Source: Rhynchosporium graminicola (Eukaryota > Ascomycota > Leotiomycetes > Helotiales > Ploettnerulaceae). From it: a DNA stretch of 64,000 bases. A program made the position numbers and the translations under genes. This document shows positions 39,404 through 50,513 of this stretch, in pieces. Location of the stretch: NCBI GenBank assembly GCA_900074885.1, contig FJUW01000014.1, positions 130,505 to 194,504 of the forward strand, read 5' to 3'. The notes under the pieces were generated by a model. It was not told the origin of the DNA, ran no database searches, and was given only the letters and a program-made list of their open reading frames with translations. The stretch's first letter is position 1. Each line of letters begins with the position of its first letter.

Positions 39404-39637
39404 CTTAGGCCGGAGAATTATCGTGACTCGCCCGGCTAATATGCTATGTTAAACCCCCAAGAGTTATGAAGTATATACTAACGCAAGAGATCTTATAATC
39501 GATAATATCACTTCTTATCAGCCTAATATAAGCAGTTTGAATATATTACTCTAACGCTTCTCAGCATACCTTCGCTAAGGGCCACGTCAGCCGTGCTCAG
39601 AGGTACTCTGCCAGAATACCGGTTGCGCTGAATATTC

Positions 39638-39762
39638 TGTAACGGGGTTAAGGTTAGGCTCATACCAATTACGCCATCTGAACTAAAAGATCACATTATT
39701 CAGCGCACGCTGAACACGCCTAACACCGTACATATACAACCGACTATCACGTGCCTATTACA
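39638..39762 (+). repeat. TRIM-2 right LTR
   Basis: 125 bp, starts TGTAACGGGGTTAAGG and ends GTGCCTATTACA, followed by GATCG. Confidence 0.85.
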
Positions 39763-39767
39763 GATCG

Positions 39768-41000
39768 CTACTAAAACTAGCTCTTACTAGATAACCTTCG
39801 AAATATCACTAAAGAAGATCTACTTATTAATCCCCTAAGTAGTAGCCTCTATAATTTTATTAGTAATCTCCTCTCTATTATCCTCTAGCTATATATCCGA
39901 TAGAGCTACCTTCGGAAAGAAGCTAGTATAAATAGTATAAAAGTCCTTCGCTAGAGCTTAGTAGAGAACTCGTTAGAGAGATTAATTCATATTATATGAA
40001 GACTACGAATTTCCTCTAGAAGTATAGTATTTATATTAGTAATAGCTATAGTAACCTTAGCTATAGCGCGTAGCGTATATCCAGATACCTTAGCGATCGC
40101 TAATATAATACTAGAGGATAGCTCGGTATTAGAATTAATAGCTAGCTTCTAAGGAGATTTAATAGCTATAGTATTACTAACTTTAGAAGTATAATTAGCT
40201 TGCTTTTTCTTTATATTAAAGCGTACCTAGGTAATCTTCAGCTCTCCTTATATACCCTCGCCTATCGCTACTACTATAGCTATATCTTACAGTTAACTAA
40301 GGATACTAATTAAAGTAGCTAGGATCTCGCCGGCTATTAGCTAAGTATTCGCTAGAGAGAGGAAATTTATACTTATATCCTCGTAAGATTTACTTTTCTT
40401 AATATAATTTATATACTTACTAGTAATAGAGTTAAAAGCTAAGGTATATTTCAAATTAGGGAATAAAGTATACTCGCCGGCGTATTATAAGTAAGTCTCC
40501 GGACGCGGTATTTCTTCGTTTACTTTAGTACGAGCTTTTAACATTATCTAAGTATTTTTTCAACTAGTATAAAAAGTCTTCTTAAACTACGTAGAAGGAC
40601 TATTATTCTAGCTTAGCTCGCCTTTAGTATCTTTATTCTTATCTGATCGCTAGCGTTTAGCTAAAGAGCTGCCGGTAGCTAATAATTCGCCCTGCTTATT
40701 AATAGGAGTGAAACTATTTATAGGAGGAGAGCTATCGACTAGAGGTCCGCTAGTAATACGCTTATAAGAGGTTTTCTTTAGAGCTAGAATTAAGTTAGTA
40801 CTATTTAAAGGCTTAGGTTTAAGACCTACGTATAGTATTATTATCGTTAGTTATTTAAAGAGAGAGAGAAGAGAGAAAGTTAAGAGTTATATAGAGGAGT
40901 TACTTAGCGCTATACCTCGTATTCTAGCTTTACTAATAATAAAGAAGAATTAGAATAAAGGTGAATCCCAAAAGGAACGCCTCGCTAAAGTATCGCCGGC
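39768..41000 (-). pseudogene. Antisense ORF of Ty3-B copy 1
   Basis: The reverse complement matches the plus-strand ORF at 42600-43700 in copy 2, with stops at partly different places. It lies between integrase and the 3' LTR and is opposite to pol. Product unknown. Confidence 0.6.
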
Positions 41001-41055
41001 TAGGGCATTTTAATACTTTTACTTCTAGGATAGAAGTATTTAAGAGGGGAGATAT

Positions 41056-41237
41056 TATAATAGGTCTATGCGCTTAGTGCCTCCTACTTCTATATTTCAG
41101 AATTAGAGAGGAAGGAAGAACCTTCTCTCCTTAGTAATTAGTTTCTATATTAACCAGATTATTACTAGCGAACCTCTAGTAACTATTCTACTATTCTATT
41201 ATGCCTATTTACCTCAGCGTACCAAGTGATCATTACA
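41056..41237 (+). repeat. Ty3-B copy 1 3' LTR
   Basis: 182 bp, starts TATAATAGGTCTATGCGC and ends AAGTGATCATTACA. It is the inverse of the LTRs at 42195 and 48858. Confidence 0.88.
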
Positions 41238-41271
41238 GCTATATCACCTGTTCCGGCCAAGGGTCGTAATA
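41238..41271 (-). repeat. 34-bp Ty3-C LTR terminus
   Basis: Reverse complement of the first 34 bp of the Ty3-C LTR (contains TCACCTGTT and CCAAGGGT). Ty3-B copy 1 ends exactly at its edge, so Ty3-B probably inserted into, or recombined with, an older Ty3-C LTR. Confidence 0.6.
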
Positions 41272-41885
41272 ATTAGCTAAAGTTAGAAGTAGACTTTACT
41301 TTTCTAGTATATTATATTAGAGTAATTCATTAAGAGCTAGACTTATAAATATTACTTAATAAGCTTTAGAGAGTAGATAGTAAGAAGAATAAAGAATAAG
41401 AAGATAAAGTATTAGAGTATATTAGGATATAAGTTACTAAATTAGAATAAGTAGATATAGCTTTATATCTAGAGAGAATAAGAAGAAAGAAGATATATAA
41501 TCTAAGAGTATCTAGAAGATAATATCTAAGAGTTAGCTTTATAGTTATACTTTACGATTATACTATAGCTAGATAAAAGTTATATCTAAGCTAGATGGGT
41601 CCTTTTATAGTCTCTAGTATAAGTGGAGAATATAGTAAATCCTATATCTTATAGTAAACCGATAGAATACTAATACTACGATACTTTTATATCGATTAGA
41701 TAAAGCCTTTTTATCAGCGAAACTTATATCTTATAAATAGACCGAAAGAAATACTATTATTATATTAATACCTTAGAGCTAAGAAGGGTAAATGTTCTCT
41801 ACTAATAGAGCTTAGAATAAGTAGAAGAATAGAGGTTATAGCTAGAGATTCTATACTAGGAGTATAATAGTAAGAGTAGGGAGTT
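41272..41885. other. AT-rich decayed sequence, unclassified
   Basis: RIP-like composition, stops in all frames, no recognised motif or terminal repeat. Confidence 0.5.
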
Positions 41886-42005
41886 TATATCTGCATTTTC
41901 CCCGGGAATGAATTTCACGTGATTTGCGGCAATTCGCGTCGCCCCACGTAGAATACTATCCTTATATAAAAAGCTCATAGATCCGTGCGAACTATAACTC
42001 TGCTA

Positions 42006-42041
42006 CAGTCTGCGCAGTCTGCGTAGTCTACGTAGTCTACG
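42006..42041. repeat. Four-unit 9-bp tandem repeat
   Basis: CAGTCTGCG twice, then TAGTCTACG twice. The two versions differ only by C-to-T and G-to-A at CpA/TpG sites, a miniature picture of RIP. Lies in the left arm of the TIR element; related sequence occurs near 49200 inverted. Confidence 0.8.
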
Positions 42042-42194
42042 CGTTCTATAGGAATTCTATAACTCGAAACCTTAATAAAAATCAATTAATTAATTACTTA
42101 AGATATATTAGAGGTATCTATATAACAGAGCCTTACTCTAGATTAGTTTTTTATACTGATTTTAAATATTAAATTTTTTTTCTTTTAGTCTTAA

Positions 42195-42376
42195 TATAAT
42201 AATCACTTAGTACGCTGAGGTAAATAGTCATAATAGAATAGTAGAATAGTCGCTAGAGGTTCGCTAGTAATAATCTGGTTAATATAGAAACTAATTGCTA
42301 AGGAGAGAAGGTTCTTCCTTCCTCTCTAATTCTGAAATATAGAAGTAGGAGGCACTAAGCGTATAGACCTATTATA
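42195..42376 (-). repeat. Ty3-B copy 2 3' LTR
   Basis: 182 bp, starts TATAATAATCACTTAG and ends GACCTATTATA on the plus strand. Confidence 0.9.
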
Positions 42377-42599
42377 ATATCTCTTTTCTTAAATACTTCT
42401 ATCTTAGAAGTAAAGGCGTTAAAATGCCCTAGCTAGTGATACTTCAGCGAGGCGCCGGCGAGATATTCCTTTCAGGATTCACCTTTATTCTGATTCTTCT
42501 TTATTATTAGTAAGGCTAGAATGCGGGGTATAGCGCTAAGTAACTCCTTTATATAACTCTTAACCTTCTCTCTTCTCTCTCTTCTTAAATAACTAACGA

Positions 42600-43700
42600 T
42601 AATAATAGTAACTATACGTAAGTTATAAATATAAGGTATTAAGTAGTACTAACTTAACCTTTTAGCTCCTAAGAAGAACCTTCGTAAGCGCGCTACTAGT
42701 AGTTCGCTTAAAGATACTCTTCCTTCTAGTAATACTTTCACTCCTATTAATAAGGGAAAAACCGTAGTCGCTAGCGGGTTATTAACTAAGCGCTAGCGAG
42801 CCGAAGATAATAACAAGGATACTAAAGGCGAGCCGAGCTAAGATAATAGCTCTTCTGCTTATTACGATAAGACCCTTTATACTAGTCGAAAGAATACGCA
42901 GATAAAGTCGAAAGCTTATACTAAGGTAAACGAGGAGATACCGCGTCCGGAGACTTACTTACGATACGCCGGCGAGTATACTTTATTCCCTGAGTTGAAG
43001 TCCACTTTAGCTCTTAACTCTATTACTAGTAAGTATATAAACTATATTAAGAAAGGTAAATCTTACGAGGATATAAGTATAAATTTCCTCTCTCTAGTAA
43101 ATACTTAGCTAATAGCTGGCGAGGTTCTAGCTATCCTGATAGGTGTTCTTAGCTAACTATAAGATATAGCTTTAAAAGTAGTAATAGGCGAGAGTTCCGG
43201 AGAAGTATTAAAGATTACTTAGGCACGCTTTAATACAGAGAAGAAGCGGGCTAATTATACTTCTAAAGTTAGTAATACTATAGCTATTAAATCTCCTTAG
43301 AAGCTAGTTATTAATTCTAATACCGAGCTATCCTCTAGTATTACGTCGGCAATCGCTAAGGTATCTGGGTATACGCTGCGCTCTGCAGCTAAAGTTACTA
43401 CTACTATCGATATTATAAATACTACTCTTCTAGAGGAAATTCGTAGTCTCCGTATAATATGAATTAATCTCTCTAGCGAGTTCCTTACTAATCTTCGGCG
43501 AAGGACTTCTATACTATTTATACTAGATTCTTTCTATAGGTAGCTTCACTAGATACGTAGCTAGAGGTTAATAAAGAGGAAGTCCCGGATAGGGACGTAG
43601 ATATTACTAATCAGGAGGTTACTAAGTAAACTTTCTTTAGCGATATCTCGGAGTTTATCCGGCGAGAGCTAGTTTACTAGCGATCCGTATAGATAATAAA
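42600..43700 (+). pseudogene. Antisense ORF of Ty3-B copy 2
   Basis: Plus-strand frame of roughly 350 codons with about 15-20 stops, mainly where Trp or Gln is likely. Readable parts include EEIPRPETYLRYAGEYTLF, LVNT, GEVLAIL, KKRANYTSKVSNT and VSGYTLRSAAKV. Rich in Ser, Thr, Lys. No family recognised. It is opposite to pol and as long as a real accessory protein, so it was probably once coding. Confidence 0.65.
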
Positions 43701-43799
43701 ACCTCTTTTTCCCCTTAGACCTCTACTAGATTTATAATCTCTAATATGCTTTTAAAACTATAAAACCTTATAGGAAAAAACAGAAAAGTATATATTCTT

Positions 43800-46700
43800 T
43801 TATAAGTATTATTTCACTTTCGCTAGCGTTTCGCTAGTCTTTCTATAGCGTTTTAATTTTTTAAAGCTTTAATTTCTTTCTAGAGTCCCTAGAAGTTTTC
43901 TTTTAGCTCCTAAGAATTATAAGCGGAAGTAAACTCCTATTATCTTACTAGGAATTATTCTCTTCCTCTAACTACTCGCCGGTTTAGTAAGGAATCGACC
44001 TCCTATGATTCTTCGCTATCGATAAGATTAAGTTAGATAACCTCTAATAACTCGCCGGGCTTTTATTAGTATAGTTCTAATAGTAAGATATAGAAGACGT
44101 TATATAGCCGATTATACTTAGTAGGTAAATCTAATCGATATACTTGCTTTCTAATTCTTTCGCTGATCTTAAATAGCTCTAGAAATTAATAGTCTAGCTT
44201 CTTGCTCGATCGAATAGTTTTAATATTCTTTACTAAGAGTAAGACTTATTAATCTACTTTAAATTTAACTAGTCGATAGTGCTTATTATATTACTTCGCT
44301 TAGGTTTCTTTAGTTCTTCGCTAGCTATTCTCTAGCTCTTAGTGTTTCTTAACTATTTCTTCTGCTCTTTCTTTAGTAGTAGGTATCTCCCCTCTTATAG
44401 GATTATCCTTAATACTCTAGCGATTATCTAGCGTAATTCTATACTTAGCCTTATTTAGACTTATTCTAATAGCCTTATAATATATATTCATATACGCGAA
44501 TTTCGCTATAGGTAATAAGTCTACCTAATCGTCTTAAAGATAGCATACGAAATACTATAGCTATACTTCTATAGCTTAGTTTTATCGTTCCGTTTACCTA
44601 TTAGTTTATAAGTGAAACGCTATCGAAAGACCTCTTATTATTCGGAAGTAGAAGTATACTTCTTACTAGAACTTAGAAGTGAAAATAGAACCTCTATTAG
44701 TAATAATAACCGCAGGTAATCCGTAGTCCTTAAACTAATAGTCGATAAATAGCCGAGCTAAGCCTAGCGTATTAATTATCTTTAAGTAAGGAATATACTC
44801 TATATCTTTAGTATATCTATTAATAATCACTAGTAAACTATCGGAGATTCTTCCTATAGAGCTCCCTTAATAAGGTAGTAGATCTATAATAAAGTCTATA
44901 GTTATAGACTCAAACGGCTTACTTAGCTAGCTAGGCGTATATATCTCGCTAGCTGTTTTTATTCTTCTTACCTTTATCCTTTAATAAATATCGTAACTTT
45001 TAATATATTCTTTAATATCTAACTTTATCTTCTGCTAATAGTACTTTCGCTAGATAAGCTTTAGCGTCTTATCTTAACTAAAATAGCCTGCAGTTAGATT
45101 ATTATAGTATATCTTTATGATTTCAGTATAGATAGCTTTATCTAGCGGAACGTAAGCCTTTCGCCGGTATCTAAGTAGTCCTTCGCTATCGATACTCTAA
45201 TCTATATCTCCGGTTTTCTATAATCTAGCTAACTTCTTAATAGTAAAGGCGTCCCTTTTCTATAGCTTTATAAGCGTTAAGAGAAGTAAGTTCGATTCAG
45301 GGTTTACTATTTCGATTCTTATAATTCTCGCTATGAAAAACCGTAATATAGTATATCTATAGCTATACTAGCTAGCGCCCGGCTCCTTACTAGCGCCTCT
45401 TAAGAGAGTATCTAGACCTCTAAATAAGTTCTATGAACTATTAAGCTTTATAGTCATATATCGCTAGTTAGGCGTAGAGGTCGTATCTATAGCCTCGATC
45501 GATACTCCTTTTAAAGAAGTATTATTAGTAAGTTATAGAATCTAAGTTAATTAGTACGATATACTATCGTTCGGACGCCGGTTACTCTCTGTTATATCGC
45601 TAGCTTTACTAAGTACGCAGATTAACTTATCTTTAATTACACTTCGTAGCTTATTTTATAAAGTAGGAAGTATAATATTTTCCTTATCTTTCGCCGGCTT
45701 ATAGTTAGGCCTTCTTGACGGTCTATTAGCGGGATTGTTTTTCCCTTATCTATAACTTAATATAAAGTTATACTTAGATAGCTCTAGAGCTTATCTAGCT
45801 TATCGCTAGCTTAATACTATCGTAGTTATAAAGTAATAGAGGTTACTATAGTCTATTAATACCTTAACTAGGGCTATACTACCTTTAAGGTAATACCTCT
45901 AGTATATAAAATACTTAATAATTATAAGGAGTTCTTAGTTATATACTTTATAATTTAACTCGGCAGGTTCTAGCTTTTTACTAAAGAACGCGATAAGGTA
46001 CTAGATAGCCTTTTCCCTTTCTTTCGCTAGCTACTCTCTAGGCTAAGAGAGAATTCCCGCGATAGTAAACCTAGAAGCGTTAGTCTCTAGCTTTCTCGGC
46101 TTTAGTGGATCGAAGTGCATAAGAAAAGGTACTATAGTAAACGTATCTTTTAACGCGTTAAAAGCTTCCCTTTCTATAGTACTCTATCTAAAAGTAGGGG
46201 TAAGTTACCCTTTCTTCTTACTACTTATTAAACTTATTAGAGGTTAGGTAATCGCTAAGAATCTTGCGATAAATCGCTAGTAGAAGTTTATAAAACTGAT
46301 AAAGACTTATATATCTCTAATACTTTTAGGCTCTAGCTATTCCCTAATAATATCTATCCGGCTTATATCTATTAAAACACTAGCTAAGGAGATAATATAT
46401 CTTAGAAACTTTATACTTTTAGTATTAAAGGAGCACTTTAATAACTTAATAAAGAGGTTTATATACCGAAGTCTCTCTAGTACTTAGTAGACGTATTATT
46501 TATATTATAAGGGGTTAGTAGAATAGATTAGGATATTATTAAGATATATGATATAAGTAATATTAATAAGGCCCGCTAGCGTATTATTAATAAATACCTG
46601 GAAGGTTACTAGTGCGTTTAATAGTCTAAACGGCATAACTTAATACTTATAATACCTATATCAGATACGAAATATAGTCTTCTATTTATTACTCTAGCGA

Positions 46701-48850
46701 ATTCGGATATAGTAGTAAGCGTTTTATAAGTCTAGTTTAATAAATACTCTAGTATCCCGGAGCCTATCTAGCGTTTCGCTAATTAATAGCAGAGGGTACT
46801 GATCCTTAATCGTAATTTTATTTAGAGCCCGGTAATCGATATATAATCGAAGGCTACTATCTTTCTTAGGTATAAAAAGAATAGATATACCTGCAGGACT
46901 CTTACTCTTCCTTATCTAACTCTTCGCTTTTAATAAGTCGAGGTATTCCCAGAGAACCTCTAGTTCTTTCTTAGAGAAGTTATAGATTAGAGAATAAGGT
47001 ATCTTTAATCTTAGTTCTAACTCGATAGCGTATTAATAGCCCTCTAATAGGGGTAGCTCGCTTCCTTTCTCCTTAGAGAATACGTCCTTAAGGTTACTAT
47101 ATACAGAGGGAATAGTAAGCGTATCGCCGGTATCTATCTAGCGTATTATACGTAAGTTAAGTATTATAGCGTATATAGGAGATTTCTATTTATTAATAAG
47201 AGTTACAAAAGCTCGAGGTACTATAATATTAAGGCTATTAGAGTCCTTCAAATTATAAGGGAACTTCTACTACTTATTCTTAAAGCTTATCTAAGGATCT
47301 ATATCCTCTAACTATAGCTACTCTAATATTAGGTCTATATCTAGTATATCGATAACTCTTAGCCGAAGAGTATCGACTCTAGTCTATCTAATCGAATCGG
47401 CTATCTCTACCTAGGCGACTATAGTACTAAAGATAACGCTTTTATTCCGTGAAAGTATCTAGAAAGTCCTCGGTCCTTTACTAGTAAGTTCAAGCTCGTA
47501 TTCTTTAGTAACTAGTCTTAATATAAAGTTATCTTCTGCTCTACTATTAATAAGAGTAATTATCGATTTCCACTTACTTTAGAATAGAATCTTTATTTAG
47601 ATTTCTATCTTATTATCTAATAAACCCGGTCCGAACGTAGAAGATACTACGAGTTATAGCTTTCTTTAGCGTTTATCTTTAGTATCGCTAGTGTTTAATT
47701 TGAGATAGTTCGGAGAGATATATCTATATTCGTTATAAGAGTAATACTAAACCTTAGAGATATCTTATCTTATTAGCTAATCCCTAATAAGTATACTATT
47801 TAGATCTTTTTTCTCTTCTTATCTTTATTAGCTCTTATCTTATTAATTATTAGTTCTTCGCTAGTGCTTATACGAGTTATCCTTCTTCGTATTTAACTCC
47901 TTATATTTCTACTCTTTAAGTTCCCTTTATCTTTTATTACTATTAGTACCTCTAGATAAGGTATAAGTCTCTTAAAGAGTAATAGTAGAAATAACTTAGT
48001 CTCGGGTCTAAAGTCTATTAGCTTAGCTATTCTCGAAAATTTTCTAGAGAATCTCAAAGCAGATCTTATTAAATAAGATATCTCGTAATTAGCGCTTAGT
48101 AAAGGGTTCGAGTTATTCCTCTTTTTCTTTAAAGTAATTCACGAACTCCCTAATTAGTTAACTTAGCTTTTAGTAAGCGTTCTCGTGGGCCTATAAGTTA
48201 GCTACCTTTCGTAAGATAGGAAATAGCTAGAGATTCGCTAGGAACTCTTTATAACTTTCCTAAGTTATCTTATAAAGAGTATCTAGAGTATACTTCTTAA
48301 ACTTTTCCTAAGCGTTCGCCGGTTCCTTATAGAGTAATATTACTACTTATTTAATCTTAACGAGATCAGTTAAGTACCTTTTAGTATCGTAGTCGAAGAC
48401 TCGGTTATAAGCCTATAAGTATTTAGTAAGCTCTCTTTAGCTTCTACTCTTGTATTCTAGTAGAATTATATATTTACCTTTATCCCGGCGAGGAATTAGC
48501 GATTCTTTAGGAGCTACTAATCGACTAGTATCTCTCTCTATACTTAGGGTAAGGTCTTCAGATATATAAGCTTAGTAGAGTCGTGCTCTTATAGTAGCTT
48601 CCGGAGGGTATTAAGTAAGGTCTTCGCTAAATATTCGTTAGTACTTAACTATAAAGTTATCTAAGATATCGTTTTGTTTCTTTAGCGATCGGAGTTTCTC
48701 TTATAGAACTAAAAGATTATCTACTAGTATATCGCCGGGTATTATCTAGGCCCTAATAGAGTCGTCTTAGAGTATAGGTCGGGTTAACGCAATAGAGGAT
48801 TCTCCGCTTTAAGCTATTATAACTATTTAGGCTAATATTAAGTAAAAGCA
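43800..48850 (-). pseudogene. Ty3-B copy 2 gag-pol, RIP-dead
   Basis: Integrase on the minus strand matches copy 1 (the block around 44700-44930 equals 31328-31600 reversed). RT signature [21 protein letters not shown] is readable near 46800-46850. Gag lies toward 48850, next to the 5' LTR. Individual domain limits cannot be set because of the stops. Confidence 0.8.
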
Positions 48851-48857
48851 ATTAGAA

Positions 48858-49039
48858 TATAATAATCACTTAGTATACTAAGGTAAATAGTTATAATAGA
48901 ATAGTAGAATAGTCGCTAGAGGTTCGCTAGTAATAATCTAGTTAATATAGAAACTAATTACTAAGGAGAGAAGGTTCTTCCTTCCTCTCTAATTCTGAAA
49001 TACAGGAGTAGGAGGCACTAGGCGCACAGACCTATTACA
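48858..49039 (-). repeat. Ty3-B copy 2 5' LTR
   Basis: 182 bp, starts TATAATAATCACTTAG and ends GACCTATTACA, followed by CTTAA. Confidence 0.9.
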
Positions 49040-49250
49040 CTTAATAATAAAGGACTTATAGAGGTACCGAGGTCTTATATATATTAGCACGTGATACGTG
49101 CAGCCTTCGAGGCTGCAGAATACGTAGACTATAATTAGAGTTATAGAATACTTATAGAACGCGCAGATTAGAATAAAAGTTATGGAATTCGCGTAGAACG
49201 CGTAGTCTGTGCTCTCTATAACCCCGCTTCCCAGGGAAAATGCAGATATA

Positions 49251-49736
49251 ATAATATATATAGAAGGTCAGAAGTTATAGATTATAGAGTTAAGATATAT
49301 GGATATAGGGTCCTGATATAAGGAGGAGATATTCTCTAGTTCGAAGGGGAGTTCTATGAAGAGAGTTTTAGGAGTATATAGCTTTCGAGATATATTTTTA
49401 TAGGTATTCTATAGCGTATTATAGCTCAGGAAGTGAAGTCTCGGGGGCGAGACTTATATGGTGGGGGACTTGTGATGTCACTAGACTTCCATTTAGCTAG
49501 TTGCGTATAGACCTTTACTTCTATAGCTTTCTTCTGAGGTAGCAGAACCTTCTCTACAGTACAACTACGCTCCTTGAGACGTATCACTCCCATTGCTTGG
49601 CACTTCCGCAACCACCAGCTAGACTGTTTTAGAATTAGTCGGCTTCGAACTCGGTCAAATTCAAGAAACGACAGTCTTTCCTTCCAACCTCATTATCAAT
49701 CGCGATCGTAATCGTCTCCACATTCTCTCACCCGCC
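49251..49736. other. Repeat edge and upstream region of the next gene
   Basis: 49251-49420 is still TA-rich and unclassified. From about 49430 composition is normal. The 300 bp before 49737 are the likely promoter and 5' UTR of the following gene; no element was identified with confidence. Confidence 0.5.
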
Positions 49737-50513
49737 ATGATAGGTAGGATTCTCCGACCCCTTGCTCGGGTCCGGATCGCAAGAACCTCTATCCAATCAC
49801 TTGGATCCCAGAGGCCGCTCTCAGCATCCACAAATTATTCTTCTTTCCCGGCTTCGCTAATTCGTTATAACGCACGCCAGAAGTTCGGCTTATACGACAG
49901 CAGTAAGGCCGACGAGATGGGAGACACTTTCAAGTGGGATGGCCTTGAGGTATCCAAAACCGGGTTGATCGAGCCTGGAGCATCAAAGAATCCACTATGT
50001 TTGTTTGCTCTTATTTTATCAACTGTTTCTGCTGGCAAGCTGATTAGTGAGTCCAGTATACAAAGGAGCAATGATGATGCCAAACACCTTCACAATGCAA
50101 GAGATTATATGAACCGAGGTTGACTATTACTTCGACAATGAAGAAATTAGCGAAGAGGTGGAGACCCCGTTTGTCTACTGTATTCAGAAGGGTGCGTATT
50201 GTTGATAGTCACATCAGAACATTTTCTCACACTGGCTAGGAACACCACTACCGGGCAGTATCGTTCTCTATCGAGAAGGCTTGTCCCGATTCTCGCTCCA
50301 AGCTTCAAGGGCTATATCAGTAGAAAGTACGCGTTCATCGGCAAAGACATACTACTGGGACCATTTCTAACCGTCTCTACAGACCTAAACACGCTACTGG
50401 ATGAGTGCTTTGAAAAATACGCAGAAAAATTTACTGCACAGCAATGGCTCGACGAGAACGATTTCAACTCTGCAGTGGGAGACGATGCTGTGACTGTATG
50501 GATGGCGAAGTAG
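49737..50513 (+). pseudogene. Tse2-type ADP-ribosyltransferase-toxin family gene, interrupted
   Basis: Four exons are inferred: 49737-49998, 50048-50191, 50240-50326, 50383-50513, with introns of 49, 48 and 56 nt that all start GT, end AG and keep frame (208 codons with stop). The product resembles a widespread fungal family related to the bacterial Tse2 toxin domain. Motifs seen: LYDSSKADEMGDTFKWDG in exon 1, PNTFTMQE in exon 2, CIQKG, GTPLPGSIVLYRE and RFSLQ in exon 3, and AVGDDA..VWMA at the end. The N-terminus is basic and Arg/Ser-rich, like a mitochondrial presequence. An in-frame TGA lies at 50110-50112 (codon 109), before the conserved C-terminal half, so this copy is probably non-functional. 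I assigned the family from recalled motif patterns, without a search; activity in fungi is not established here. Confidence 0.7.

Larger units (their letters stand above)
32576..39762 (+). mobile_element. TRIM-2: tiny LTR element interrupted by Ty3-C
   Basis: LTRs of 125 bp at 32576-32700 and 39638-39762, with target duplications GATTG (32571-32575) and GATCG (39763-39767) that differ by one C-to-T. Without the Ty3-C insertion the interior is only about 270 bp and non-coding, so the whole element was about 520 bp. Strand is arbitrary. The right LTR is far less mutated than the left. Confidence 0.85.
31328..41237 (+). mobile_element. Ty3-B Gypsy copy 1, truncated, with nested TRIM-2
   Basis: Plus-oriented 3' part of a Ty3-B element in two pieces (31328-32575 and 39768-41237), matching the complete copy at 42195-49039 in reverse. 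It starts inside integrase: KDYGLPAVIITDRSSIF near 31530-31590 carries the second catalytic Asp. After the TRIM-2 insertion come the antisense ORF region (39768-41000) and a 182-bp 3' LTR (41056-41237). The 5' LTR, gag and RT are missing, cut at the Ty3-A junction. Confidence 0.85.
42195..49039 (-). mobile_element. Ty3-B Gypsy copy 2, complete but RIP-dead
   Basis: 6845 bp, LTRs 42195-42376 and 48858-49039 (182 bp each), target duplication CTTAA (42190-42194, 49040-49044). Minus-strand order: gag about 48850-47700, protease/RT with [17 protein letters not shown] near 46800-46850, RNase H, integrase about 45300-43800. A plus-strand ORF (42600-43700) occupies the space between integrase and the 3' LTR. 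Stops throughout. Confidence 0.92.
41886..49250. mobile_element. Small TIR element (MITE-like) split by Ty3-B copy 2
   Basis: A 23-bp terminal inverted repeat with one mismatch: 41886-41908 (TATATCTGCATTTTCCC, then CGGGAA) and 49228-49250. TA dinucleotides at both tips suit a Tc1/mariner-type target. Apart from the Ty3-B insertion only about 515 bp remain, without coding capacity. The arms show further inverted similarity (ACGCGTTCTATA... and ...TAGAACGCG). Class is inferred. Confidence 0.65.
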
